Assembly: GCA_036704125.1 (NCBI GenBank)
Contig: DATNQI010000004.1
Coordinates: 1-64,000 of the forward strand
Length of the DNA: 64,000 nt
From: Pantanalinema sp.
GTDB lineage: Bacteria > Cyanobacteriota > Sericytochromatia > S15B-MN24 > UBA4093
Direction of reading: 5' to 3'
A program made the position numbers and the translations under genes. The notes beneath the pieces are model-generated. The model worked only from the letters and a program-made list of their open reading frames with translations, was not told the origin of the DNA and searched no databases. This document shows positions 47,708 to 56,081 of the stretch, piece after piece; the first letter of the stretch is position 1; every line of letters begins with the position of its first letter.

Positions 47708-48693
47708 TGCGCAAATTCGCCCTCGGTATCGCCTCGCTCTCGGTCCTGGCCCTCCTCTCTCCTTCGGCCCAGGCCACCGCCGAGCCTTCGTTCGCGCGCC
47801 TGGTCCAGGCCGGCCAGGTCCCCTACGTGGGCGAGCTGGTGGTCAACGGCCGCACCGTCCTCAGGGTGACCCACGGCGCGGGCGATCGCCGCAGGCAGGA
47901 GGTCGTCTCGCCCGCGCGCATGGCCGGCGAGCTGGTGGTGGACAACGGCAAGACGCGCTGGCACTACTCGCCGAGGACCCAGCGGGTCGACATCACCCCC
48001 TCGACGCTGGGCCTGCGCCGCCCGATGGTCAGCGAGCGCCTGCTGTCTCGCAACTTCCGGCTCGAGGTGGGTTCGCGCGCGACGGTCCTCGGGCGTCCGA
48101 CCCGCATCGTCGAGATCGTTCCTCTGCACCCGGGCCGCTCGCGCCAGCGCCTCTGGATGGACGTGGCGACGGGCCTGGCGCTCAGGACCGAGCACCTGAG
48201 CCCCTCGGGCCTCGTCCTCGATCGCAGCGAGTTCCGCTCCATCCAGGTCCAGACCGCGCTGAAGCCCGACGCCTTCGAGTTCACCCTTCCCCCTCGCGCG
48301 AAGGTGGGCAGCTCGGTGCAGGTGCTGGCCTCGGGCCAGACCCTCGATGAAATCGACGTGGAGCTGCCGTTCACACCCAGGCTGCCGAGCTACCTGCCCG
48401 CCGGCTTCGAGGTGCTCGACGTCCAGGTCTTCGAGAGCAAGGGCGTCCGCAACGTCCACTGGCGCCTCAGCGACGGGCTCGGTATGCTCTCGCTGTTCCA
48501 GGCGACCCGCGAGAGCATGCCCCCCATGCCCGAAGACGCTCGGGAGGTCACCTTCGAGGGCGGCCGCGGCCACGTGTTGGGCCACGGCTCCCACCGGATG
48601 CTCTGCTGGGAGATGCCGAACGGCTCCTACTCGCTGGTGGGCGACCTCGCCCAGAGCGAGCTGACCAAGATCGCGGCCTCCACGGCCCCCTGA
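47704..48693 (+). CDS. RseB/MucB-like periplasmic sigma regulatory protein
   Basis: 329 residues. A signal peptide (ALGIASLSVLALLSPSAQA) is followed by a LolA-like fold (FARLVQAGQVPYVGELVVNGR, RLEVGSRATVLGRPTRIVEIVP, RQRLWMDVATGLALRTEHL) and a smaller C-terminal domain (PSYLPAGFEVLDVQVFESKG, LGMLSLFQAT), the arrangement of RseB/MucB and of the related outer-membrane lipoprotein sorting-like proteins. RseB protects the anti-sigma factor from proteolysis. It starts with the double ATGATG that overlaps the anti-sigma stop. Confidence 0.85.
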   Translation: MMRKFALGIASLSVLALLSPSAQATAEPSFARLVQAGQVPYVGELVVNGRTVLRVTHGAGDRRRQEVVSPARMAGELVVDNGKTRWHYSPRTQRVDITPSTLGLRRPMVSERLLSRNFRLEVGSRATVLGRPTRIVEIVPLHPGRSRQRLWMDVATGLALRTEHLSPSGLVLDRSEFRSIQVQTALKPDAFEFTLPPRAKVGSSVQVLASGQTLDEIDVELPFTPRLPSYLPAGFEVLDVQVFESKGVRNVHWRLSDGLGMLSLFQATRESMPPMPEDAREVTFEGGRGHVLGHGSHRMLCWEMPNGSYSLVGDLAQSELTKIAASTAP

Positions 48694-48711
48694 GCGATCG
48701 CTCGCTTGCGG

Positions 48712-48740
48712 GGAACTTTTTCGATCCCTCGTTGGTCTAT
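48712..48740 (+). promoter_or_regulatory. ECF-type promoter of the htrA gene
   Basis: GGAACTT (48712-48718), 16 bases, GTCTAT (48735-48740). The -35 is the exact RpoE-type consensus and the spacing equals that of the sigma operon promoter at 46607. It lies 19 bases after the stop of the RseB-like gene and 66 bases before the htrA ATG. Confidence 0.65.
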
Positions 48741-48764
48741 TGAGAGCGATCGCGTCACACGTCC

Positions 48765-48790
48765 ACGTTACGTCCGAACGTTACGCCCGA
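48765..48790 (+). repeat. 13-bp tandem repeat in the htrA leader
   Basis: ACGTTACGTCCGA (48765-48777) followed by ACGTTACGCCCGA (48778-48790), one mismatch, ending directly at the Shine-Dalgarno AAGGAG. It is similar in position to the 16-bp duplication before mreB. Confidence 0.8.
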
Positions 48791-48806
48791 AAGGAGTCCA
48801 ACGCCC

Positions 48807-49997
48807 ATGCGCATGCGCGTGATACCCGCTGCCCTCACCCTGGTGATCGGCGCCGGCGGGGGCGCCATCGGAGCCGCGGCGGTGCTCGCCGCCAAGCCCG
48901 CCGTCGAAGCCCAGCCCGCCTTCGCGACGCCCACCACCGCTCCCATGCCGGTCGTCGCCAGCGGCACCGAGGTCATCGCGGACCTGGTCGACAGGGTGGG
49001 GCCGGCGGTGGTGAACATCGACACGGTCAGCGAGCGGCGGGTTCCCGCCTACTCGTTCAATCCCTTTTCCTTGGATGACTTCTTCAACGGCCAGCCCATG
49101 CAGCAGCGCCAGCGGATCGTCCAGCAGAAGGGGGTCGGCTCGGGCTTCGTCGTGCGCCCCGACGGCCTGATCGTCACCAACAACCACGTGGTCGCGGGCG
49201 CCACCGAGCTGAGCGTGACCCTGCCGGACGGCCGCAAGTTCAAGGGCAAGCTGATCGGCACCGACCCCGGCAGCGACCTCGCGCTGGTCAAGGTGGAGGC
49301 CAAGGACCTGCCCGCCCTCAAGCTCGCCGACCCCAAGAGCCTGCGCGTGGGCCAGTGGACGGTCGCCATCGGCAGCCCGCTGGGCCTGAGCCACTCGGTC
49401 ACCGCCGGCATCCTGAGCGCCATGGACCGCGAGGTCTCGCTCAACAACCGGGTCGGCTTCCTGCAGACGAGCACGCCCATCAACCCGGGCAACTCGGGAG
49501 GGCCCTTGCTCAACATGAAGGGCGAGGTGATCGGGGTCAACACGGCGGTGGCGGCCCACGCCCAGGGGATCGGCTTCGCGGTGCCGGTGGACACCGTCTC
49601 GCGCATCATTCCCCAGCTCGAGGCCAAGGGCAAGGTCGAGCGCGCCTGGCTGGGGGTGGGCCTCAAGGACCTGCCCGACAACCGCCAGGCCATGTTCTAC
49701 CCGGTGGATGCCGGGGTGATCGTCGCCCAGGTGGACCCCAGGGGCCCGGCCGCCAAGGCGGGCCTCACGACCGGCGACGTGGTGCAGGCGCTCAACGGCA
49801 AGCCCGTCAAGAACGCGCACGACCTGATCGTCGCGGTGGGTACCCTCAAGGTCGGCGAGAAGGTCTCCTTGCTGGTCAACCGCGAGGGCCAGAAGAAGAC
49901 CCTCGACGTCACCCTCGGCCAGATGCCGCAGCGGGTCGCCAACGCTGCGCAAGAGCAGCAGCAGCCCATGGAGGCGCAGCCGGACGACGGCGAATAG
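48807..49997 (+). CDS. HtrA/Deg family serine protease with one PDZ domain
   Basis: 396 residues. A signal anchor (ALTLVIGAGGGAIGAAAVLAA) leads to a trypsin-like domain with the triad His in TNNHVV, Asp in SDLALVK and Ser in GNSGGPL. One PDZ domain follows (GVIVAQVDPRGPAAKAGLTTGDVVQALNGKPV), so it resembles DegS/HhoA rather than DegP with two PDZ domains. Such periplasmic proteases degrade misfolded proteins or trigger sigma-E release. The ECF-type promoter upstream fits a stress role in the adjacent sigma system. Confidence 0.95.
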   Translation: MRMRVIPAALTLVIGAGGGAIGAAAVLAAKPAVEAQPAFATPTTAPMPVVASGTEVIADLVDRVGPAVVNIDTVSERRVPAYSFNPFSLDDFFNGQPMQQRQRIVQQKGVGSGFVVRPDGLIVTNNHVVAGATELSVTLPDGRKFKGKLIGTDPGSDLALVKVEAKDLPALKLADPKSLRVGQWTVAIGSPLGLSHSVTAGILSAMDREVSLNNRVGFLQTSTPINPGNSGGPLLNMKGEVIGVNTAVAAHAQGIGFAVPVDTVSRIIPQLEAKGKVERAWLGVGLKDLPDNRQAMFYPVDAGVIVAQVDPRGPAAKAGLTTGDVVQALNGKPVKNAHDLIVAVGTLKVGEKVSLLVNREGQKKTLDVTLGQMPQRVANAAQEQQQPMEAQPDDGE

Positions 49998-50007
49998 CCC
50001 TCTCTTC

Positions 50008-50053
50008 ACAGGCGCCCATTGTCGCGGGTTCTTCTGCGATAATGGGCGCCTGT
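50008..50053 (+). terminator. Long imperfect hairpin between htrA and PAP2 genes
   Basis: Arms ACAGGCGCCCATT (50008-50020) and AATGGGCGCCTGT (50041-50053) pair perfectly, extended inward by TCGC/GCGA with a G-T pair, around a ten-base loop. It probably terminates htrA, but lacks a U-tract. Confidence 0.6.
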
Positions 50054-50074
50054 GCCGTTGAGGGAGGAAAAATC

Positions 50075-50737
50075 ATGAAAGCATTCGCAAGCATCTGCCT
50101 CGCTACGGCGATCGTCGCGTTGCCGCAAAACGCCCTGGCCGAGCCCGAAGCGCCCTCGCTCGATCTCTCGATCGTGCGCGGGGTCAACACCCTCGGGTCG
50201 CCGGCGCTGGATGCGCCCATGGGCCTGCTGTCCAACAACGTCTTCCTGCTGGGCGCTCCGCTCGCCCTCGCGGTGGCGGCCGACCACACCACCTTCAAGG
50301 CCCCCGCCGCGGCCTTCGTCGCCGAGGGGCTCGCCGGCATGAGCGTCATGCTGATCAAGCCGCTCTTCGAGCGGCCGCGGCCCTTCGCGGCGGACCCCTC
50401 GCTGCGCACGCCGAGCGGAAAGTGGGAGACGGATCCCAACAGCTTCCCCTCGGGCCATGCGGCCGTGTCCTTCGCGGCGGCCACGGCGATCGCCGACGCG
50501 CGGCCGGATTACGCCTGGCCGGCCTACGGCCTGGCTGCCCTCATCAGCTACTCGCGGATGTACAACGGGGTCCACTACCCCACCGACCTGCTGGCGGGGG
50601 CGCTTCTGGGCTACGGGGCGGGCAAGGTCACGACCTGGGGGATGAGCCAGGTGACGGATCGCCTCGGCTGGCCTATCTCGGGGAAAGTGGTCCCTGGAAG
50701 CGACGCGCTCACCTTCGGCTTCGCTAGGCAGTTCTGA
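50075..50737 (+). CDS. Secreted PAP2 family phosphatase
   Basis: 220 residues. A signal peptide (ICLATAIVALPQNALAE) precedes the acid phosphatase PAP2 core: KPLFERPRP (KX6RP, motif 1), PSGHA (motif 2) and SRMYNGVHYPTD (SRX5HX3D, motif 3). All catalytic residues are present. Likely substrates are lipid phosphates such as undecaprenyl pyrophosphate or phosphatidic acid. GAGGGAGGA precedes the ATG. Confidence 0.92.
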   Translation: MKAFASICLATAIVALPQNALAEPEAPSLDLSIVRGVNTLGSPALDAPMGLLSNNVFLLGAPLALAVAADHTTFKAPAAAFVAEGLAGMSVMLIKPLFERPRPFAADPSLRTPSGKWETDPNSFPSGHAAVSFAAATAIADARPDYAWPAYGLAALISYSRMYNGVHYPTDLLAGALLGYGAGKVTTWGMSQVTDRLGWPISGKVVPGSDALTFGFARQF

Positions 50738-50780
50738 TCCCCCGGGCCTCGGAACGATGAGATCCCCCCACCCCTCCCAT

Positions 50781-50844
50781 CTAACAAAACCAGGCATGTG
50801 TTGTGGTGGCCGCTGTAAGCGGCTTGATTGAACAGTTTCGTTAG
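50781..50844 (-). repeat. Structured intergenic repeat, copy C (attC-like ends)
   Basis: Arms CTAACAAAAC (50781-50790) and GTTTCGTTAG (50835-50844), one wobble; inner hairpin GCCGCT-GTA-AGCGGC at 50809-50823. Read on the minus strand it begins GTCTAAC and ends GTTAGAT, matching the integron attC core sites RYYYAAC and GTTRRRY exactly. It lies between the convergent PAP2 and glpD genes, 14 bases from the GC-rich hairpin. Confidence 0.8.
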
Positions 50845-50857
50845 ACGTTCACCCTAA

Positions 50858-50880
50858 CCCCGCCCCACCGGGGGGCGGGG
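50858..50880. terminator. GC-rich hairpin at convergent gene ends (family copy 4)
   Basis: Nine-base-pair stem CCCCGCCCC/GGGGCGGGG with loop ACCGG, identical to the copy at 21508, at the 3' end of glpD. Confidence 0.6.
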
Positions 50881-50890
50881 AAGCCGGACG

Positions 50891-52648
50891 CTAAGCGTGC
50901 ACGCCCTTCGTCGTCGCGCGCGCGCGCTCGATCTCGGCGCGGTACGCCGCCACCTCTTTTTCGACCCAGGCGGCGCGGGCCTCCTCGGTCCAGCCCTCGA
51001 GGGCCTGCAGGCTGCCGCTCATCACCGCGGCGATCTCGTCGACGGCGCCCAGGCCCTGGTCGGCATCGAGCAGGTTCAGGCGCGTCCGGCGCATCATGAC
51101 GTCCTGGAGGGTCATGGCCAGCTCGAAGCGCACGAAGTAAGCGACCTCCGAGCGCAACAGCGGCGTCTCGGGGCTCAGGCCCGAGATCCTGCGGTCCAGG
51201 CCGCGATCCGCGTCCATCAGGGACAGCACCACCAGGTAGTTGGTGCCGTAGCGCCCGATGAGGGTGCGGATGAGAGAAGGCTCCACCCGGGGATGGGTCG
51301 CGAGCGCGTACTGCATGTACGCCTCGAAGCTGCCGCCCGGGACGTCGCCGCCCGAGAGGGGCACGTCGTCGCAGTGCCGGTCCGTCAAGGGCGCGAGCCA
51401 GGCCTCCGCGCGCAGGCTCTTGATGGCGACCTCCACGACCTGGCGCGCCATGGCCCGGAAGGTCGTGTACTTGCCCCCTGCCACGCAGATGAGGCCCGAG
51501 GGGGTGGTGAAGATCTCGTGCTCGCGCGAGATGTCCGACTCGCTGACGCCCTCGCCCTCGGGCGCGATCAGGGGCCGCCAGCCGCCGAAGGTCGCGATCA
51601 CGTCGTCGGGCGTCAGGTGCGCCCCCGGGCAGGCGGCGTTCGCCGCCTCCAGCACGTAGCGGATCTCGTCGGGGCTCGCGTAGATGTCGTCGTCCAGGTA
51701 CGAATCGCCCTCGCCCTTTTCCGGGTGGGCGGTGTCCGTCGTCCCGATGATCGTGCGATCGCCGTAGGGGATGACGAACATCAGGCGCTTCTTCTTGGGG
51801 TCGGACGTGTCCGCGCTCTTGATCACGATCGCCGCGTCGGTGATCTTGCGGGTGACGACGTGGATGCCCTTGGTCGGCTTCAGGCGCGGCCTGGCCTCGG
51901 GGTCGTCCAGGCGGTTGAGGCGATCCACCCAGGGGCCGGTCGCGTTGATCACCCGGCGGGCATGGACCCTCAGGCGCTGGCCCCCCAGGCGATCGTGCAC
52001 CACCACGCCCGAAAGCTTGCCGTCGGGGCCCTTCGCGAAGGACTCGACCTCGGCGTGGTTCGCGATCGCCGCCCCCCAGAGCGCCGCCGACTTGATCGTC
52101 TCGAGGTTCATGCGGGCATCCTCGGTCAGGCCGTCGACGTACGACAGGGCGCCGCGCATGCCCTCCACGCGCAGGACGGGCTCCTTGCCCACCGCCTCCC
52201 TGGGCTTCAGCTTGTGGTGCAGGCGCCCCAGCCGGAACTCCGAGGCGCTCGCGAGGCCGTCGTAGAGCCACAGCCCCAGGTCCATGGTCGAGAGGCCGAA
52301 GCCGCCGTACTCGGCGTAGATCGGGTAGAGGAACTGCAGCTCCTTGGCCAGGTGCGGCGCGTGGCGGAAGAGCTTGTTGCGCTGGCTCAGGGCCTCGTGG
52401 ACCAGGCCCAGCTCGGCGTGCTCGAGGTAGCGCAGGCCCCCGTGCAGGAGCTTGGAGCTCTTGCTGCTGGTGCCGCCCGCGAAGTCGCCGCGCTCGATGA
52501 GGGCCACCTTCAGGCCGCGCAGGGCGCCCTCGAGGGCGACCCCCGCCCCGGTGATGCCCCCGCCGACGACCAGCAGGTCCCAGCTCTCCTTGGAAAGGCG
52601 CTCGAGAGTCACTCGGCGCGAGGTGGCGGACAGTTCACGGCTCAGCAT
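50891..52648 (-). CDS. glpD: Aerobic glycerol-3-phosphate dehydrogenase
   Basis: 585 residues. It oxidises glycerol-3-phosphate to dihydroxyacetone phosphate and feeds electrons to quinone at the membrane. The FAD-binding site is VVGGGITGAGVALEG; further family blocks are GTSSKSSKLLHGGLRYLE, INATGPWVD, KGIHVV, PYGDRTIIGTTDT and GGKYTTFRAMA. The gap to glpK is 21 bases, so glpK-glpD form an operon. The ribosome site is poor (AGGGG about 14 bases upstream). Confidence 0.96.
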   Translation of the reverse strand: MLSRELSATSRRVTLERLSKESWDLLVVGGGITGAGVALEGALRGLKVALIERGDFAGGTSSKSSKLLHGGLRYLEHAELGLVHEALSQRNKLFRHAPHLAKELQFLYPIYAEYGGFGLSTMDLGLWLYDGLASASEFRLGRLHHKLKPREAVGKEPVLRVEGMRGALSYVDGLTEDARMNLETIKSAALWGAAIANHAEVESFAKGPDGKLSGVVVHDRLGGQRLRVHARRVINATGPWVDRLNRLDDPEARPRLKPTKGIHVVTRKITDAAIVIKSADTSDPKKKRLMFVIPYGDRTIIGTTDTAHPEKGEGDSYLDDDIYASPDEIRYVLEAANAACPGAHLTPDDVIATFGGWRPLIAPEGEGVSESDISREHEIFTTPSGLICVAGGKYTTFRAMARQVVEVAIKSLRAEAWLAPLTDRHCDDVPLSGGDVPGGSFEAYMQYALATHPRVEPSLIRTLIGRYGTNYLVVLSLMDADRGLDRRISGLSPETPLLRSEVAYFVRFELAMTLQDVMMRRTRLNLLDADQGLGAVDEIAAVMSGSLQALEGWTEEARAAWVEKEVAAYRAEIERARATTKGVHA

Positions 52649-52669
52649 TGAAGCACTATTCCCCTAAAA

Positions 52670-54196
52670 TTACGCGATGGGCTCGCGGACGCCGTCCTCC
52701 TCATGGAGGACCCAGTCGCGCGAGCGCGAAACGGCGCGCTTCCAGGCCGCGCGCAAAGGAGCGCGCGACGCTTCGGCCATGGCGCTCTCGAAGGTCATGA
52801 GGCCCGCAGGCGCCGGGATGGCCTCCGGGCTTTGCCAGAAGCCGACGCCAAGGCCCGCGAGCATCGCCGCCCCCCAGGCCGTGCTCTCGACGACGGCCGC
52901 CCGGCGAACGGGCAGGCCCAGCACGTCCGCCTGGAACTGCATCAGGAAGTCGTTGGCGCTGGCCCCCCCGTCCACCCGCAGCTCGCGGATGGCGCGGCCC
53001 GTGTCCGCCTGCATCCCCTCGATGAGATCGGCGCTCTGGAAGGCGATGGACTCGAGGGCCGAGCGCACCAGGTGCGCCCGGGTGGTGCCGCGGGTGATCC
53101 CCACGATGGTGCCGCGCGCGTACGGGTCCCAGTGGGGAGCACCCAGGCCGACGAACGCCGGCACCAGGTAGACCCCGCCCGTGTCCGGCACCGAGCGCGC
53201 CAGGGCCTCGGTCTGCGAGGCGCTCGAGATGAGGCCCAGCCCGTCGCGCAGCCACTGGATGGTGGCTCCTGCCGAGAAGACGCTGCCCTCCAGGGCGTAG
53301 ACCGTCTTGCCGCCGATCTGCCAGGCGATGGTCGTCAGGAGGCGATTGCGGCTGAAGATGGGGCGATCGCCCGTGTTGACCAGCAGGAAGCAGCCGGTGC
53401 CATAGGTGTTCTTGCCCATCCCCTCCTCCCAGCAGCGCTGCCCGAAGAGGGCCGCCTGCTGGTCGCCCGCCATCCCCGAAACGGGGATTCCGGCTCCCAG
53501 GCGGCCGTGGGCCACGGTGCGGGCGAACTCGCCGCTGTTGGGCAGGACCTCGGGCAGCATGGCCCGGGGGATGACGAGGCGCTCCAGGATCTCGGGATCC
53601 CAGTCGAGGGTCGAGAGGTTGAAGAGCATGGTGCGGCTGGCGTTGGAGAAGTCCGTCGCGTGGCGCGCGCCGCCCGAGAGGCGCCAGAGCAGGTAGGAGT
53701 CGATGGTCCCGAAGAGGACCTCGCCGCGCTCGGCGCGTTCGCGCAGCCCCGGCATCCGGTCGAGCAGCCAAGCAAGCTTGGTGCCCGAGAAGTAGGCGTC
53801 CAGCACCAGGCCGGTCTTGGAGGCGAAGAAGTCGACCAGCCCCTCCTGGCGCAGGGCGTCGCACATTCCCGCGGTGCGGCGGCACTGCCAGACGATCGCC
53901 CGGTGCACCGGCTCGCCCGTTTCGCGGTCCCAGACCACCACCGTCTCGCGCTGGTTGGTGATGCCGATGCCGGCGATCGCATCGCTCGTGGCGCCCGCGG
54001 CCTGGAGGCAGGTGTCGATGGCCTCCTGCACCCCCCGCCAGATCTCGGAGGCGTCGTGCTCGACCCAGCCGGGCTGGGGGTAGTGCTGGGTCACCTCGCG
54101 ATAGGCGCGGCCCGCCACGCGGCCGTCGCGGTCGAAGAGCAGGACGGTGGAGCCGGTGGTGCCTTGATCGATGGCCAGGACGTAGCGCGCGGTCAT
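52670..54196 (-). CDS. glpK: Glycerol kinase
   Basis: 508 residues. It phosphorylates glycerol to glycerol-3-phosphate, the GlpD substrate. FGGY-type kinase motifs: [20 protein letters not shown] (ATP), [36 protein letters not shown] and YFVPAF-like [21 protein letters not shown]. The second FGGY signature ([15 protein letters not shown]-like [14 protein letters not shown]) is near residue 400. No glycerol facilitator gene adjoins. GGAGG precedes the ATG. Confidence 0.97.
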   Translation of the reverse strand: MTARYVLAIDQGTTGSTVLLFDRDGRVAGRAYREVTQHYPQPGWVEHDASEIWRGVQEAIDTCLQAAGATSDAIAGIGITNQRETVVVWDRETGEPVHRAIVWQCRRTAGMCDALRQEGLVDFFASKTGLVLDAYFSGTKLAWLLDRMPGLRERAERGEVLFGTIDSYLLWRLSGGARHATDFSNASRTMLFNLSTLDWDPEILERLVIPRAMLPEVLPNSGEFARTVAHGRLGAGIPVSGMAGDQQAALFGQRCWEEGMGKNTYGTGCFLLVNTGDRPIFSRNRLLTTIAWQIGGKTVYALEGSVFSAGATIQWLRDGLGLISSASQTEALARSVPDTGGVYLVPAFVGLGAPHWDPYARGTIVGITRGTTRAHLVRSALESIAFQSADLIEGMQADTGRAIRELRVDGGASANDFLMQFQADVLGLPVRRAAVVESTAWGAAMLAGLGVGFWQSPEAIPAPAGLMTFESAMAEASRAPLRAAWKRAVSRSRDWVLHEEDGVREPIA

Positions 54197-54278
54197 GAGG
54201 CCTCCTCTTGGGCGATGGCGTGGCGGGCCCTTTCATTTTAGAGCAAATCGTCGCGGGGTATGGTCCCTTTGGGCCAGC

Positions 54279-54309
54279 TTGGCCCTAATTTCCGCATCCT
54301 TGTTATAAT
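54279..54309 (+). promoter_or_regulatory. Promoter of the cyanophycinase-like gene
   Basis: A perfect TATAAT at 54304-54309 with TTGGCC at 54279-54284, 19 bases apart (long spacing). The -35 overlaps a GGGCCA-GCT-TGGCCC dyad (54271-54285) that could be an operator. Confidence 0.5.
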
Positions 54310-54341
54310 CGAGCCATCGGGACAGCCACAAAGGAGACGGT

Positions 54342-56051
54342 TTGAGCACATCCGGGTTTCAACCGAGGGGGCCTCGCGCGGGCCGCGCCTGCGCGCTCGT
54401 CGCGCTGGCGTCTCTTTCGCTCACGGCCGTCGCGCCGGCTGCCGCGCAGGTCAAGAGCGGCGTGTTCGTCGCCATCGGCGGCGGCCCCGAGCGCGCCGAG
54501 ATCGTCTCGACCGTGCTGCAGCTCGCGGGCGGCAAGGACAAGCACGTGGTGGTGATGCCCACCGCCTCGGGCGCCCCTTCCGAGAGCGGGCTCGCCTACA
54601 AGCAATACTTCCTGGGGGCGGGGGTGCAGGACGTGGACAGCCTGCCCATCCCCGACCGGGACGGCGCCAACGAGCTGGAGCCGGTCAAGGTCATCGGCCG
54701 GGCCGATCTGCTCTACTTCACCGGCGGCGACCAGAACCGCCTGGTCAACACCCTCACCAACACCGCGGTCCACGGCTCCATCCAGACCGCCTGGCAGCGC
54801 GCCGCGCTCATCGCGGGCACCAGCGCGGGCGCCATGGTCTGGGGCCCCGAGTTCATCGCCAACGGCAGCAGCCGCGGCGCGCTGCTCAACGGCTTCAGCC
54901 GCGACAGCCAGGGGATGCCCGGCCTGGAGCTGCGCCCCGGGCTCAACCTGTGGGACAACCTGATCGTCGACACCCACTTCACCGAGCAGCAGCGCCTCGG
55001 GCGCCTGGTGCTCGCGATCGCGAGCAACCAGGGTTACACCGGCCTCGGCATCGACGAGGGGACGGCTGCGATCGTCACCAACGACACCATCCAGGCGATC
55101 GGGACAGGCGCGGTCACCGTCCTCGAGACCGACAAGGTGAGCGCGAGCAACGCCGAGACGGTGGGCCCCGGCAACCCGCTGGCCATCGGCAGGGTCTCGT
55201 ACCACCGCCTGATCCCAGGCAAGACCTACCTGCGCAAGTGGAAGACGATCCAGGAAGAGGAACCGCTCGCTCAAGCCCAGGGGCAGCCCCCGCGCACGCC
55301 CTACATCGCGCTGGCGGGCAGCGACACCCCCCCCAAGCAATCGCCGCCCATCTCGGACTTCGTGCGCGCCAGCGGCGGAAGCCAGGCCCGCATCCTGCTC
55401 CTCACCGGCGAGGGCGCCACCCAGGGCGCGCGCATGTGGAAGACCCACCTGATGCGCCTGGGCGCGGCCCAGGTGGTCAACTACCAGTCCATCGAGCTCT
55501 CGGAGCAGGGCCTCGCCCTGGCCCTCCAGCAGGCCACGGGCATCTTCATGCTCGAGGACGGCCGCGCGAGCCTCTTGAAGGCCCTGCTCGCCAACCAGGG
55601 GCGTCTCGCCCAGGTCGTGATCGACGCGGGCAACCGCATGCCCATGGGGGCCGCGGGCAACGGCGTGCGCCTCTTCGGCACCCATGCGATCTTCGGGGCG
55701 CCCGGCTCCAACGACTACCTCTCGCTGCCGGGGCTCGGCATCCTGCCGTCCGCCGTGGTGGACAAGGCGTTCTGGACCACGGACGCGGTCGAGCGACTCG
55801 TGCGCTCGTCGATCCGGGGCAGCCGCTCGCTGGCCGTCGGCCTCTCGCCCGACAACGCCCTCACCATATCGGGCGGCCAGGCCACCGTCTTCGGCACCAG
55901 CCAGGTCATGTTCCTCGAAGCCAAGGACGCCACGGGCTTCAAGCTCGCCCCCGAGGATTCGCCGGGCCCCTCCGGCATCACGGGAATGTCGCTCTCGGTG
56001 GTGCCGGCCAACGGCTCGTACGACCTCATCCGGCGCGAGGCGCGATTCTAA
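54342..56051 (+). CDS. Secreted two-domain cyanophycinase-like (S51) protein
   Basis: 569 residues from TTG with AAGGAG five bases upstream. A signal peptide (RACALVALASLSLTAVAPAAAQ) makes it extracytoplasmic. Domain 1 (about 38-290) is a peptidase S51/cyanophycinase: VAIGGG, FTGGDQNRL, nucleophile Ser161 in GTSAGAMVW, DTHF, and GIDEGTAAIV. Domain 2 (about 320-470) repeats the same order (YIALAGS, ILLLTGEGA, IFMLEDGRASLL, VVIDAGNRMPMG), but the segment equivalent to the Ser has no Ser-x-Gly, so it looks catalytically dead. Cyanophycinase splits the Asp-Arg polymer cyanophycin; a broader exopeptidase role is possible. Confidence 0.85.
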   Translation: MSTSGFQPRGPRAGRACALVALASLSLTAVAPAAAQVKSGVFVAIGGGPERAEIVSTVLQLAGGKDKHVVVMPTASGAPSESGLAYKQYFLGAGVQDVDSLPIPDRDGANELEPVKVIGRADLLYFTGGDQNRLVNTLTNTAVHGSIQTAWQRAALIAGTSAGAMVWGPEFIANGSSRGALLNGFSRDSQGMPGLELRPGLNLWDNLIVDTHFTEQQRLGRLVLAIASNQGYTGLGIDEGTAAIVTNDTIQAIGTGAVTVLETDKVSASNAETVGPGNPLAIGRVSYHRLIPGKTYLRKWKTIQEEEPLAQAQGQPPRTPYIALAGSDTPPKQSPPISDFVRASGGSQARILLLTGEGATQGARMWKTHLMRLGAAQVVNYQSIELSEQGLALALQQATGIFMLEDGRASLLKALLANQGRLAQVVIDAGNRMPMGAAGNGVRLFGTHAIFGAPGSNDYLSLPGLGILPSAVVDKAFWTTDAVERLVRSSIRGSRSLAVGLSPDNALTISGGQATVFGTSQVMFLEAKDATGFKLAPEDSPGPSGITGMSLSVVPANGSYDLIRREARF

Positions 56052-56081
56052 CCCCCCTTCCGACGTCGTAAGGAACGCGAA

